A stretch of 64,000 nucleotides of DNA, from positions 1-64,000 of IMG/VR virus record IMGVR_UViG_3300050343_000199, one strand, 5' to 3'. This DNA is from a virus. Shown in pieces: positions 50,601 through 60,600 of this stretch (positions are counted from its first letter, which is position 1; each line of letters starts with the position of its first letter). The notes under the pieces are model-generated. The model had not been told where the DNA came from and searched no databases. It saw nothing but the letters and a program-made list of their open reading frames with translations. The translations under genes were made by a program, and so were the position numbers.

Positions 50601-53600
50601 ATCTAATAGTCTTTACTCCTGTTGAAAATCTCATTTCATCAGCATCAGTATCATATACAACTGTTTTGGTGTCACCAGTCCATGTTGCATTTTCTCTAGG
50701 TGGAAGACCAGCAGGAATTAAAATAATACCACTAGCATTACCATTTTCATCAGTCTTAACTTGACTGTTAAAAGATGATAAAGAATTTCCTGCAATACCA
50801 GTATATCTAAAATCTGGATTAATCCAACGGGAAATATCTCTACTCTCCATAAAGACTGAAATATTTGTATTTGGTTTCAGTCTACTAATGTTAAATTTAA
50901 CTGGAATACTTCTAGCAAAGAAAGATAACGAAGTTGAAATAACATTATTCCCTACGCCTTTAGTGGAAATACCTTTTCCAATTTCATTATTTTCTGGACT
51001 AATATTAGAAGAACTACCAACTGAAGCACTTGTTACTGAAGAATCTGATATGCTACTATTAACATCTGAGAATGATGCAATATTAAAGAACGACCTACTC
51101 GCACCTAACCAGTTAACTTTATACGAATTGTAGATACTTGAGAATGCATCCTTTAATTCATTTTTTGCTAAGAAAATTGAATATAGATTTGTGTTATTGT
51201 CATTTACTAATGGAGCAACACTTGTATCATACCAAGAGTCTACATTAGGTCCGACAAATGCATCACCAACGTACTGTAGGACAACAAATGGATTTGGATT
51301 AATAGTCTTTGTAGCAAAACTATTACCCAATAATTCTAATTCTGAATATGGTAATGTGACACGATCATTGTTTTTAACATAACCAGAAATAGATCTCTGG
51401 TCATCTCGCTGATTAACCTCAACTAAAGTAAAAGAATCCTCTTTTGATTGAGGTCTCATCACAGATTGCTGAGTATCAATAGAGCACTTATAATCAAGAG
51501 ATTGTAATGAACCAATTTTATGAGTTTCAAAATTATCTACGATAAACCCACTCTTAAATCTATTAACACCGGCAGCATCAATGATTTGCATATTTAATGC
51601 TTGCTGTTCTAATACACTTAATAGTGTATAATATTCAAGACGTTCAATACGCTTCTCTAACTTACCGATGTCACGCATCGTATAACGACGGTTATCAACA
51701 GGAGTAATTCTTACATCTTTACTGCTTTGTGTAAATGCAGGTACGTACATATAGTACAAAGGTACTGCATCACTAATTAAATCTGGTTTTGTTGGGTTTA
51801 GAGAAGAGTTACCTTCTTTAATAATAAACTCACCTTTTTTATTAAGGAATAATGCATCAATTCTGTCAAGATATTGAGTTTGAGTAAATGAGAATGTAAA
51901 CTCTAAATTAGAATCTGGGGCGGGAGTACTTGTAATAACTCCACCAGTTCCTGTGAAAGATCTAGTATTAGCAGCTGATAATAAAGCATTATCCTGGAAT
52001 CCAGAAATAATAGAATCGTTATCTACTTTAGGTCTATAATCAAGAACATCTTTTAATGAAATTTTACCTAACGTTGGTGAATTGAATGAAGGAATCTCTT
52101 CTGGTCCTACACCTGCTTCATGGAGGTAAGAATCAACTGTACAAAAATCTCCTCTCGTATGTTCAAAATAATCAAATGCAATTACCAACTGTCCAGATGG
52201 AGGATTAAACCCTGGTTTTAATACAATACGGGAAACGTCATAAACGGTATCTCTTTGACCATCGTCAAATGTAAATCTATTAGATACATCTATTCCACTA
52301 ACAAGATTTCCATTTCTATCAACAACAGGAGGTTCTGAAGAAGATCCTTCATAAACATATCTTAACTTGTATACATCAGCATAACTATAGATAGCAAGAC
52401 TTTCCGAGTCATAATCACTTCCTCTAAAAGGTATGATCATGTCTCCGGGAGAATCAATAATAATTCTCTTATTAACTACTGCAGTTTTTAATCTTGGTTT
52501 TGCTTTAGTTACTTCTAATGTTGCAGTTAATTTTAACGTCGGATATGCACCACCACTAGGAATTGATCCAAAATATGTTGATGCTAGATTTAGCATTACA
52601 CTACCAGAAGTTAATCCACTAGCAGAATCACTTGATGCTTTAATTATAACTTGATCTTGTGTAACATAAATGATATCACCTTCTGCAATATCAGGAGCAT
52701 CACCAGGATCCAAAACAGTAATTAAGAAATTACTTTCTGAGAATGAAACAAATCTTTGTGTTCCAAATGGGAGTTGAGCAGCAAAAGTAATTACTCCTGC
52801 GCCACCAACACCAGTAGCAACAAAATCTCTTCTTAAGAAATAAGCAATTTTTGAATCTTCGCTATCTACTACAATAGAACTTACTTGATTAGATCCAGTT
52901 TTATAAAGTAACGTTCCTTGATTGAAGTTTGAAATAGAAGGACGAACTCTAACAACACTACTATTACTTACATCTTGTGGTAAAGATCTATCAAGATAAA
53001 CTCTTGATTTTGAAACACCTTCTGGTTTTGTTGAATATTGTACAATTGATTTGATGATAGTATCTGTAGAATCTGAAAATTGAATTAAATCTCCTTGATT
53101 AACAAATTTAGTTGCATCTCCACCAAACCCATTACATTCAATATACTTTCTTCCTTTAGTACCACTAAAAGTAAAATTAGTAATAGACGTAATTTCTGCA
53201 AATTTTTCTTTATTGACCTCTACATCAGAAGTAAATTTATTAGCATTTCCTGATCCATACTCACAGAAAAATGATTTAACATTTTGTGGGGTATATGTAA
53301 CTACTGAATTTCTAACAAGAACTGGTGTAATTACAGATGCACTAGGAGTACCGCCACCGTCTCCTTGAATTACATTAATGACAGGAGGTTTTGCATATTC
53401 TTTTTTAAATAGTTCTCTGTTGGAAACAACTGCACTTACAATAGCACCACTTGCAATGTTTAAACTTACTTTGGATGAATCAAATTCAACACCATCAATT
53501 CTTAATTTTGATCCATCAACATAATTAGAACCTCTATTGTTTACAACGAAATGTGAAATTGTATTATCTTTTGCAACTCTCACTGAGTTGTTATCTTCAT

Positions 53601-55767
53601 CCCTAATAGTCTCTCCGGACATAAAGTTACCGAAAAGAGTCTTAACCATTAATGTTTTATTAGTTGTAAACTTACCATCAGATGGACCTTCTACAACTCC
53701 ATAAGCACCGCTTTCTAAACCATAAACATACTTACCAGATGAAAATCTACCATCTGCAACAATTTCTTCGTCTAATAAAATTTTAGTGAAGAACTGAGGG
53801 TCAAAATACGATAATCCAAATGTAGTATTATATACAGCATTACCGTTTGATAATCTACCTTTAGAAACTACTGAATCCGAATCTTCATTAAATCCAGATC
53901 CTCGTTCAATTAAAGTAAAATTACTTGGTTTAGCAAGACCAATTACCGGAGTGATTGTTTCATTATAATCAATAACAGTTCCAAATGGTGTAGAACCATT
54001 GATTGCATCATTTTCAGTTAAATAAACTTCCCTATAATTTGATCCTGCTGAAGTATCATACTCCAAGAAATAAGAATCTAGTAAATCTTTTCTTCCTGTA
54101 ATAGTAAGTTCTAAGAATGTTACTCCAGTACTTGAATTGACTTCAATTCTATTAACTTTTGAAAATGCTAAAGATTTTACAGAATTTACTACAGATGGTT
54201 CTCCAACATCAGTTCTTGTTTGTACAAACCATAAGGTTCCTAGAACTGATTCAAAATTAGCATCTGTTAAAGTTGAATATGTATTTGCATAGAATGTATC
54301 AATATTAATGTAAATGGTTTTAATACCAGAATTTACATCAAAAAACTGTCCTCTACGACTTAATGTTTGTTTTAAATCGTCATCTTCTTCTGTGTTGTTT
54401 AATCCAATACTACCATCATTAAAATTACTACACAGAAAAATATTAGGATATGCAGTTAGTTCTGAACCTTCTGCATTTAATGGAATCGTTCCAAATGTAT
54501 TTGTTACTTTGTAAGTAGGTAGACCTTTAGTACTGAGTCTAATATCTTCCCGATTTAAAGTTTCTCTTGCTTTACTAACATTAAGATACTTAGTTTCTTT
54601 ATTAACAATTTCATATCCTTTAATGTATGCTTTACCTGGTCCAATACTAGCAACTAGTTTTTCTTTTGCTGCTTGTAATTCTAAACCATTAACTAATCCA
54701 AATTCATCTTGACCATAAACACCTAGATTACCATTTTGCTGATAAAATTCACGGATATCTAATGAAAAATTATCAACTACATAATCTCCAGACTCATCAT
54801 AAGTTCTTCTCGCAAGAGTCTGTTCTAGTAAATTATAATCAGTTTGAGATACAATACTTTGTACAACTCCTGAACGAACTGTAAGGAGTTGGATAAAATT
54901 CTTATCTGTAATCTCAGATAAAGAATATTTTACAATGTTTAATACAATTTGAAGTCTATGTGCTCCGGGAGCAGTGTAGTTACTAGACCCAATAGAATTG
55001 TCATATAAAGATTCATCTTCTTCTGGAGTTATGATGCTTTCAACAATCTTAAATCCAATTTTTGCAGATGGTTTATTATAGTAACGATCAATAACTAATA
55101 GTTGAGTATTGTTTCTAACAAAATACCCATTGACAAAATAAATTCCTTCTTCTACTTTTATAGCAGAAGCATATCCCATAGCGGGACTTTCTAGAGATGT
55201 AACTTCCGAAGTATCAGGATTAGTTACTTCAATGCTTGTCGGAAGAACACTACCATCAGTTCCAACAACTAGTAAAGGTGTGTTGACTCCATCTACTACT
55301 TCTAGTGTTTCACCTTGTCGGAAAGTTTCTTCGTTTCCTGCATCACCACTATTAGTATAGTTTACATAGATGACATCAGAAGCAGTCTCAGACGCCGTGA
55401 ATGCCTCTATAACAGTAGCTACGACACCAGAGGTCAAACCTCTAAGAGTTTCCCCTTTGAGACCGCTAGCGTCGTATTTTTTATATATAATTTGCCCATC
55501 CTGATTTACAGGAATTTCTGAAATAGAAGACAACTTAACAAAGTTAAGTTTGGTATTTAAACCCACCTCACCAGGAATGACAAGTTCGCCTTGCTTAAAA
55601 GCGTACTTGCCAAACTGTTCAATCTGATTCTGTAGAATAGATTGTAACTGAGTTAACTCCCTTGCCTGAATAGAATATCCAGGACGGATTAAAACTTTAT
55701 AGAAATTTTTCTCTTGGTCAAAATCGTCGTAGAATGGAGCTACGTTCAGGTTAGTCTTTTGGGGCAT
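47650..55767 (-). CDS. Giant virion structural protein with DUF4815-type N-terminus, 2705 residues
   Basis: The largest complete gene here. The N-terminus (MPQKTNLNVAPFYDDFDQEK, VLIRPGYSIQARELTQLQSI, EQFGKYAFKQGELVIPGEVG) is the DUF4815 signature of many phage structural proteins. The middle is a series of beta-domains; about residues 1970-2040 hold a copy of the G-x-G-Y repeat (ATVRVSDGKVYHTEIVLPGS, EYTEPPAVIIGGTGTG). The C-terminus (VYFNETGNPDVDVIA; SFAIKIVMKSSNPAYVPKVQ) is a closing beta-domain. It lies directly downstream of gp8, in the place of T4 gp9-gp10. It is probably a baseplate-fibre connector or tail spike; it has no enzyme motif that I recognise. Confidence 0.85.
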   Translation of the reverse strand: MPQKTNLNVAPFYDDFDQEKNFYKVLIRPGYSIQARELTQLQSILQNQIEQFGKYAFKQGELVIPGEVGLNTKLNFVKLSSISEIPVNQDGQIIYKKYDASGLKGETLRGLTSGVVATVIEAFTASETASDVIYVNYTNSGDAGNEETFRQGETLEVVDGVNTPLLVVGTDGSVLPTSIEVTNPDTSEVTSLESPAMGYASAIKVEEGIYFVNGYFVRNNTQLLVIDRYYNKPSAKIGFKIVESIITPEEDESLYDNSIGSSNYTAPGAHRLQIVLNIVKYSLSEITDKNFIQLLTVRSGVVQSIVSQTDYNLLEQTLARRTYDESGDYVVDNFSLDIREFYQQNGNLGVYGQDEFGLVNGLELQAAKEKLVASIGPGKAYIKGYEIVNKETKYLNVSKARETLNREDIRLSTKGLPTYKVTNTFGTIPLNAEGSELTAYPNIFLCSNFNDGSIGLNNTEEDDDLKQTLSRRGQFFDVNSGIKTIYINIDTFYANTYSTLTDANFESVLGTLWFVQTRTDVGEPSVVNSVKSLAFSKVNRIEVNSSTGVTFLELTITGRKDLLDSYFLEYDTSAGSNYREVYLTENDAINGSTPFGTVIDYNETITPVIGLAKPSNFTLIERGSGFNEDSDSVVSKGRLSNGNAVYNTTFGLSYFDPQFFTKILLDEEIVADGRFSSGKYVYGLESGAYGVVEGPSDGKFTTNKTLMVKTLFGNFMSGETIRDEDNNSVRVAKDNTISHFVVNNRGSNYVDGSKLRIDGVEFDSSKVSLNIASGAIVSAVVSNRELFKKEYAKPPVINVIQGDGGGTPSASVITPVLVRNSVVTYTPQNVKSFFCEYGSGNANKFTSDVEVNKEKFAEITSITNFTFSGTKGRKYIECNGFGGDATKFVNQGDLIQFSDSTDTIIKSIVQYSTKPEGVSKSRVYLDRSLPQDVSNSSVVRVRPSISNFNQGTLLYKTGSNQVSSIVVDSEDSKIAYFLRRDFVATGVGGAGVITFAAQLPFGTQRFVSFSESNFLITVLDPGDAPDIAEGDIIYVTQDQVIIKASSDSASGLTSGSVMLNLASTYFGSIPSGGAYPTLKLTATLEVTKAKPRLKTAVVNKRIIIDSPGDMIIPFRGSDYDSESLAIYSYADVYKLRYVYEGSSSEPPVVDRNGNLVSGIDVSNRFTFDDGQRDTVYDVSRIVLKPGFNPPSGQLVIAFDYFEHTRGDFCTVDSYLHEAGVGPEEIPSFNSPTLGKISLKDVLDYRPKVDNDSIISGFQDNALLSAANTRSFTGTGGVITSTPAPDSNLEFTFSFTQTQYLDRIDALFLNKKGEFIIKEGNSSLNPTKPDLISDAVPLYYMYVPAFTQSSKDVRITPVDNRRYTMRDIGKLEKRIERLEYYTLLSVLEQQALNMQIIDAAGVNRFKSGFIVDNFETHKIGSLQSLDYKCSIDTQQSVMRPQSKEDSFTLVEVNQRDDQRSISGYVKNNDRVTLPYSELELLGNSFATKTINPNPFVVLQYVGDAFVGPNVDSWYDTSVAPLVNDNNTNLYSIFLAKNELKDAFSSIYNSYKVNWLGASRSFFNIASFSDVNSSISDSSVTSASVGSSSNISPENNEIGKGISTKGVGNNVISTSLSFFARSIPVKFNISRLKPNTNISVFMESRDISRWINPDFRYTGIAGNSLSSFNSQVKTDENGNASGIILIPAGLPPRENATWTGDTKTVVYDTDADEMRFSTGVKTIRFTSSSTDAPKDEVDSYAEVKFYATGLLPENPSSIISTTPAFFKSNEGIQVTDSNTENPIKPNPLAQTFNVEGFEGGVFVTSVDLFFSAKSSTIPLRVYLTDTQSGKPGKNIIPGTQKILNPETYLRVFASETLTITKDEKVVGSSSNASGPISKVFDKNNTAVNASTTGIFTLTNDQVYTLVLSNHNGKLFKPDELLEVPSITESNNANNKTSSLKITKDSGRVTDLKVKNTGSDYDSAILTIESPQLPGGGNSTATVRVSDGKVYHTEIVLPGSEYTEPPAVIIGGTGTGNAGAEIESFITIDSPAVRMGIAIDEDGVTESTTPTNFKFDYPVYLESDTEYSMVVETDSTDYLIWASKLGETEIATSTTVTTQPALGSLFKSQNTNNWVEDLFEDVKFKLNRAEFDTSRTASLLLTNEDLGYEKLEINSVESNAESNTSATSTLFKNNNFILKINHPDNGFDSDKKSYVFFKNCLDVGGVAASQINSRLYQVHNTGIDYYNIFSSSRSSSNAFGGGDSILASYNRKFEKLHAVVPFLSFGSTEVTSFVQTTNVSPVDDNVNTFTSYSQTGYEKTFLNEDIFFINQKLIASRVNQTINNLDRSLTYKMDLSSSVSHLSPIIDLSRSTVKTITNKVENATGSEDRFGRKNQILEFYPVYNFIVSGIDTTTEIIQPNQTIAGSTTNASGEIIKVTGTTVYVKLKTTNAFTPGEQLSFSNQTFAGTTTVALSGASKEVFQIPNIIVPPTYVTARNPSVLADTYDNKITGKIVLWNEKSGKLTVVNDKQPISDDYTGKIIDSAAFTRNASVDAQNEDIFRVGDILSYQDQPNDEYNFIEISKITYSNGTDYVSDTQSKNSSSVAKYVTKEIAIENPGTSIDVKTTVNVSDIENIKILYRIKKSSSQENFDDIEWVYFNETGNPDVDVIASSENSISSISEKQDSYQELSYSIEDLPEFSSFAIKIVMKSSNPAYVPKVQDLRAVASY

Positions 55768-55792
55768 CTCGCACGATCTCTAAGTCAACTAA

Positions 55793-57559
55793 TCAGAATT
55801 CAATTACTAGCTTAATGTCCTCAATTTGGTCGGGAGCTCTAGTAATCTCTCTTCTATTCTCTATGTATACGATTTCTCCTGAGTTTGGTTCTAATTCAGG
55901 GGATGCAAGACCACCTGTAAATGAGATATCAGAAAGAACCGCATCCTGTGCAGTATCAACCGTTCCGGATGCTGAAGAGGTACTACCAACAACTGCATTT
56001 GATGCATTTGATTCAAATGCTAGAATTTTACCACCATCGGTGTGTAGAGATGCTGATTGATAATACTTCAAAATACCGTTTGTTGCATCCCAAGATACTA
56101 CAGTTCCTTTTGCAGTTCCTCCGGTTACAGTTTGAGTAATCATTTCATCTGCAACATAACCTGCAGTAGCACCATTTAATTTTAGTACTCTTGTACCACG
56201 AAGTGTGCTTGCAGATGCAAATGTACTAGTGCCATACTCATAAGGATCTTGAATAATACCAATACGACGGAAATCATTATCTACAGGGAAGTCTCCTTGT
56301 CCTTCATCATAGGTTAAGCGAATATTAGTCATTACACGCTTAGAAAAGAATTCATCTTCTGCGTGTGACCCATGTCCACCTTCTGGAGAAATAACTGCTT
56401 CAATTGAAGCAGTTCCTGCAAATGCACCAGCAGCTGCCGTGAGACCAGTATCGGTAAATACCGATCCAGTTTCAAGAATAATGTTACCATATGAGTAACC
56501 GGTGCCCTTCGCCTCTACTTCTGTAGATGTAATAGTTCCAGAACCATTAGTTTCAAATTTAATAATTGCTCCAGTACCATCACCCTGAACAGCAGTATAT
56601 AATGTAGCAGAAGCAGGTAATGCAGTTCCTGCATCACGAATTACTGATACATTAATAGATCCATCAACTGCAAGTGCTTCAACTGCAATTCTTGATGCAT
56701 CAGATGTAGAAGCAATAGGCATAAAGTCAGAAGAAAGGAATGAAAGAACATCACTCGTAGGAAGTGTGAACATATGCTTCCAAATGTAACCAGCAGTTGC
56801 TGCTGGTTCTGTGTAGATACCAGTACCAGCATCAAATGTACCCTGACCAGCACTTGGTTGAGATTTTGGTTCGTAGGTAGCGTTTTGTCCTGTTGGATTC
56901 GTGGGGGATTCGCCGTTATATAAACACTTAAACACTTCGTATGAAGAGTTCATTACATAGAACTTTGAATTAGATAGTGTAGAAGACCCTAGTGCAGTTT
57001 CAACGCCAATAGCTCCACCACCACCTGGTGTTGGAGAATAATTTGGACGATACATATCAAATTTTGGATTCAGCGCAAGGTTCCAGTTATAACGGGGAAC
57101 TACAAGACGAGCAAAGGGACCAGTAACTCTCTTGGCAGCAATGAGTTCTTCGTATACAGATCTTTTCTCGGAAAAATTATCCAATGGCATTGGAGGTACA
57201 TCTTCAGTACCGTATCTGTATGTACCACTCTTAGAAGTAGCACCACTAGTTGCACCAGTAATAGTAGTTCCAAATGATGGAGTTGTAGTTGCAGTCGGTA
57301 GAACGGTATTAAGTAGAAGGCTGTTAGAATATGCTGCAGCAACTACACCACTCCATCCACCGCCGCTTACAGTTTCTCCAACTTGAAATGTTCCACTTAC
57401 GTTGAAAATTTCTAAGTAAGCATCCCACCTAGAAGATCTTCCAACGAAGAAATACATTCTGGTACGCGCTGCATCTGCATCGTTCGTACCTTCTGATAAA
57501 GATTCTAGAAATTGCTTCGCATTGAAGATTCTAAATTTTTCTGAAATAATAGCTGCCAT
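55793..57559 (-). CDS. 8: Baseplate wedge protein gp8-like
   Basis: A 588-residue protein whose opening (MAAIISEKFRIFNAKQFLES, MYFFVGRSSRW) matches cyanophage gp8 baseplate wedge proteins. Expected segments follow: LVVPRYNWNLALNPKFDMYR, YVMNSSYEVFKCLYNG, and YIWKHMFTLPTSDVLSFL. An insertion near residues 330-380 carries the G-x-G-Y repeat (STEVEAKGTGYSYGNIILET). The gene is larger than T4 gp8 (334 residues), as is usual in this group. It is preceded by a cluster of late promoter cores and located between the gp7-like and DUF4815 genes. Confidence 0.85.
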   Translation of the reverse strand: MAAIISEKFRIFNAKQFLESLSEGTNDADAARTRMYFFVGRSSRWDAYLEIFNVSGTFQVGETVSGGGWSGVVAAAYSNSLLLNTVLPTATTTPSFGTTITGATSGATSKSGTYRYGTEDVPPMPLDNFSEKRSVYEELIAAKRVTGPFARLVVPRYNWNLALNPKFDMYRPNYSPTPGGGGAIGVETALGSSTLSNSKFYVMNSSYEVFKCLYNGESPTNPTGQNATYEPKSQPSAGQGTFDAGTGIYTEPAATAGYIWKHMFTLPTSDVLSFLSSDFMPIASTSDASRIAVEALAVDGSINVSVIRDAGTALPASATLYTAVQGDGTGAIIKFETNGSGTITSTEVEAKGTGYSYGNIILETGSVFTDTGLTAAAGAFAGTASIEAVISPEGGHGSHAEDEFFSKRVMTNIRLTYDEGQGDFPVDNDFRRIGIIQDPYEYGTSTFASASTLRGTRVLKLNGATAGYVADEMITQTVTGGTAKGTVVSWDATNGILKYYQSASLHTDGGKILAFESNASNAVVGSTSSASGTVDTAQDAVLSDISFTGGLASPELEPNSGEIVYIENRREITRAPDQIEDIKLVIEF

Positions 57560-57595
57560 AGCACTAGTGCCTGTATAGTAAGACTGAATCCGAGT

Positions 57596-57613
57596 TATTT
57601 ATATTTATTTATA
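57596..57613 (-). promoter_or_regulatory. Cluster of three overlapping late promoter cores before gp8
   Basis: Within 18 bases the minus strand carries TATAAATA (57606-57613), AATAAATA (57602-57609) and TATAAATA (57596-57603). One includes the TAA stop of the upstream gene. This is the densest promoter in the window, 37-54 bases before the gp8 ATG. Confidence 0.75.
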
Positions 57614-60600
57614 GAGCGTTTCTTAAGTAGTCTCCTACTGTATGCAATGCGATAGGCGACCCGTCCGCGCCTCTTGTGCAGTTAATAAAACGATCTGATA
57701 ATTTAGATGTGTAGGAAATTTTTTCCCCACCAATTAAAATGGTTCCTGATGATGGGAATCTTGCAGTATTTGCGTAGACAACTTCTCCAGTAGCAATAAA
57801 TCCAGCATCACCCTGATCGGGTAGATCTGATGTATCTAATTGCGCCATATAATAGTTAATTGAAGAGTACCCTAAGTTAAATGGATACGCGGAAGAAGAA
57901 GAACCGTCAGAGATAATTTCGTATGGTTCTAGTTCAGCAAGTTGAACTTCTGATACTGGATCACCACTTGGAGCAATAATATCTCCAAGATCCATGAATA
58001 TGCTATTTTCCCAATGATTAATATTATTAAAGAATGTCAAATCAACAAGATCGGATGCCCACATTGAGAATCCAACTTCAAAATATTCAGTTACATTAAT
58101 AGATGTTGTAACTAAAATATTATCTGATACTAATTTGGGTTCAATAATAACTAAAATATCTGCATCTGCCTGTGTTGTAGGTCCTGCAATTGAAGTAGAT
58201 CCAGCAAATGGATTGAAGAATTTATATTCACGAGAGACTGTAAACAGAGGAGCAGTATCAACAATACTTTGAATAATTAGTGTAATATCAATGTATTCAT
58301 CTGTAATTGTTACAGAAGGATCTATAATAGCGACTGGTAGATCAATACCCTTAATGATATTAAAGAATGATGCTACTGCAACTGGAGAACTTTGCCCAAT
58401 TTGCGTTCCAATTCCAAGAGTATGAAAAGTATCAATTTTTCTACCAGAACTTTTGATTAAATCATAAGATCTTGCGGTAATTACTTTTGGTGATTTAGTA
58501 TATCCGGATCCTTTTTTAGTTAATACAATATCAACAATTTGACCACCAGAAACAACCACTTCAGCTCTTGCTCCACCACCTTCTTGATTTACGGAGACAA
58601 AATGTAAAATTGGAGGTGAATCATAATCATATGCAGTAGTTGGTTGAATAATACCTTCATCATATAATAATTGTAAATCTCTCCTATTCCATGTTACTTT
58701 AGAAACACTACCATTTTCTATTTCACACGTAACACTAAGACCTACACCTCGTACATTACCATTGTAGTTAGTAGTAGTTACAGAACCAAAGAAAGCATTT
58801 GATACATCTTGACCTGGATTATAATCCTTGGGATTGGTATATCTTGGTAATGCATTTATGGTTCTAAACTCTTTTTCGCCATCAATTCTAATGAGATCTT
58901 TTGCATTTAAATTAGCAAGGAGACGTTTTCTTTCGTAGAAAGACTCATCTGCACGTGGAGTTCCATACAACCAATTGCCGGAATTTCTCTGCATTCTATA
59001 ATCATTATTAGAATCTCTAATAACTTCTATAGTATCTGTAGTTTCACTCAACTCATACTCATCAGAAAAATCAGATTCTCCAGCAAAGAAGATATTGCTA
59101 GTATCTACATTTGGGTTGTTACCTGCTAATGTAATAATTAAAGTTTGACTAGTAGTTGTATAATTTTTAACATTACCAATAAACTTCTTAGTATTACCAA
59201 TTTTTTGATATGCAACTTGGAACTTATCATACGAAGTATTGAACCAAGAAATCCAATCAATAAAGTTATTTGGAGATCCTGCGTCACAAGTAATTTTAAT
59301 TTCGTTATAATAACTATTTCTTTGGAAATCAAATAATGTTACTGTTTGATCAATGTCTCTACCATACAGTAATATAATTTCAACATTGTTTTCTCTAAAG
59401 ATTTTTTTAGTAAATCTAATTGCTGGTCCCGTGATTGTGTAAGAAACACCATTACGTTGAAGGATACCATCTATGAATACATAAGCAAACTTAGGATCAT
59501 CAACAGTTTGTACTTTTTTATTTTTAGAATTTAAAATTAAGAATGGTCCACCAGAACCAGTTAAAATTCCAGATTTTTCAATTTCGCATCTAATGTAGTT
59601 ACCAACACCATGAGCAAAGAATTTTTCAACTGCTAAAGGTTCTTGGACAGTTTTTGTGTTTTCGTCCTGTCCCCAAATAGGTGGTGTGTCAAATACAACT
59701 TTATTTGGTACTGATGTTTTATCAATGGTATATGCAGGATCATGTTGTAATACACCGCTAAGTGCAATAAATAAATTTTCATTTATTTCAGTATCAACCG
59801 CAGTTCCATCTTCATAGTACAATTCAAATATTGTATTCTCTCCATTGATATAGTCTGGGTAAGATATTGTTGAAGTTTGAGGACCTGTTGTCAATGTCTC
59901 ACGTACATTTTCAAACAAAGAATCTAAAGCAGATGCTACTTCCTCACATTCTTTTAATTCACTTAAAAGTAATGGATCTGGAAGGATATTATAATTTGAA
60001 TATGAAGTGAAAGTAGTCCAATATCCTGTGGAATTTGAATTTTGTTCAACTGTATCTATTCTATTAGGTCCACCTTCCAAAATAGATTCAACAATATCAA
60101 TATAAGTTGTTATAGAACTAGCAACTTCAGCACATGCAGGTGAGGATGAATCAATACGAATACTATTATCTTTTACCGATCCCTGATTTCTCATTGCAAT
60201 AATCATTAAATCACGCAATACCTTATGAGCATAAACGGTTTCGTTAAGTTCATCTTTAATATAATTAAGATTTCCGTCAACAAAATAACTCTCTGCAAAC
60301 TCTACAATTTTTCTATTACCACCATACTTTAAACAATAATTTACTGCATCAACTAACAATCCAAGATCTCTAGAACATTTTGTGCTATAATTGGTAGATG
60401 CGAGAGAAAGATACTTTGTATTAATTGCATTGATTGTATCAGTAATCATACTGGACTTATTTTTTTCAATTAATGTTGATGCATCAAAATAAGTACCAAC
60501 ATTCAATCCACTCCAAATAAATGTCATGTCTGCATTACCAGATGGATCTGGTGTTACTGCAACTGAGTTATTACTTACTTGTATAGTTCTACCATCAATA

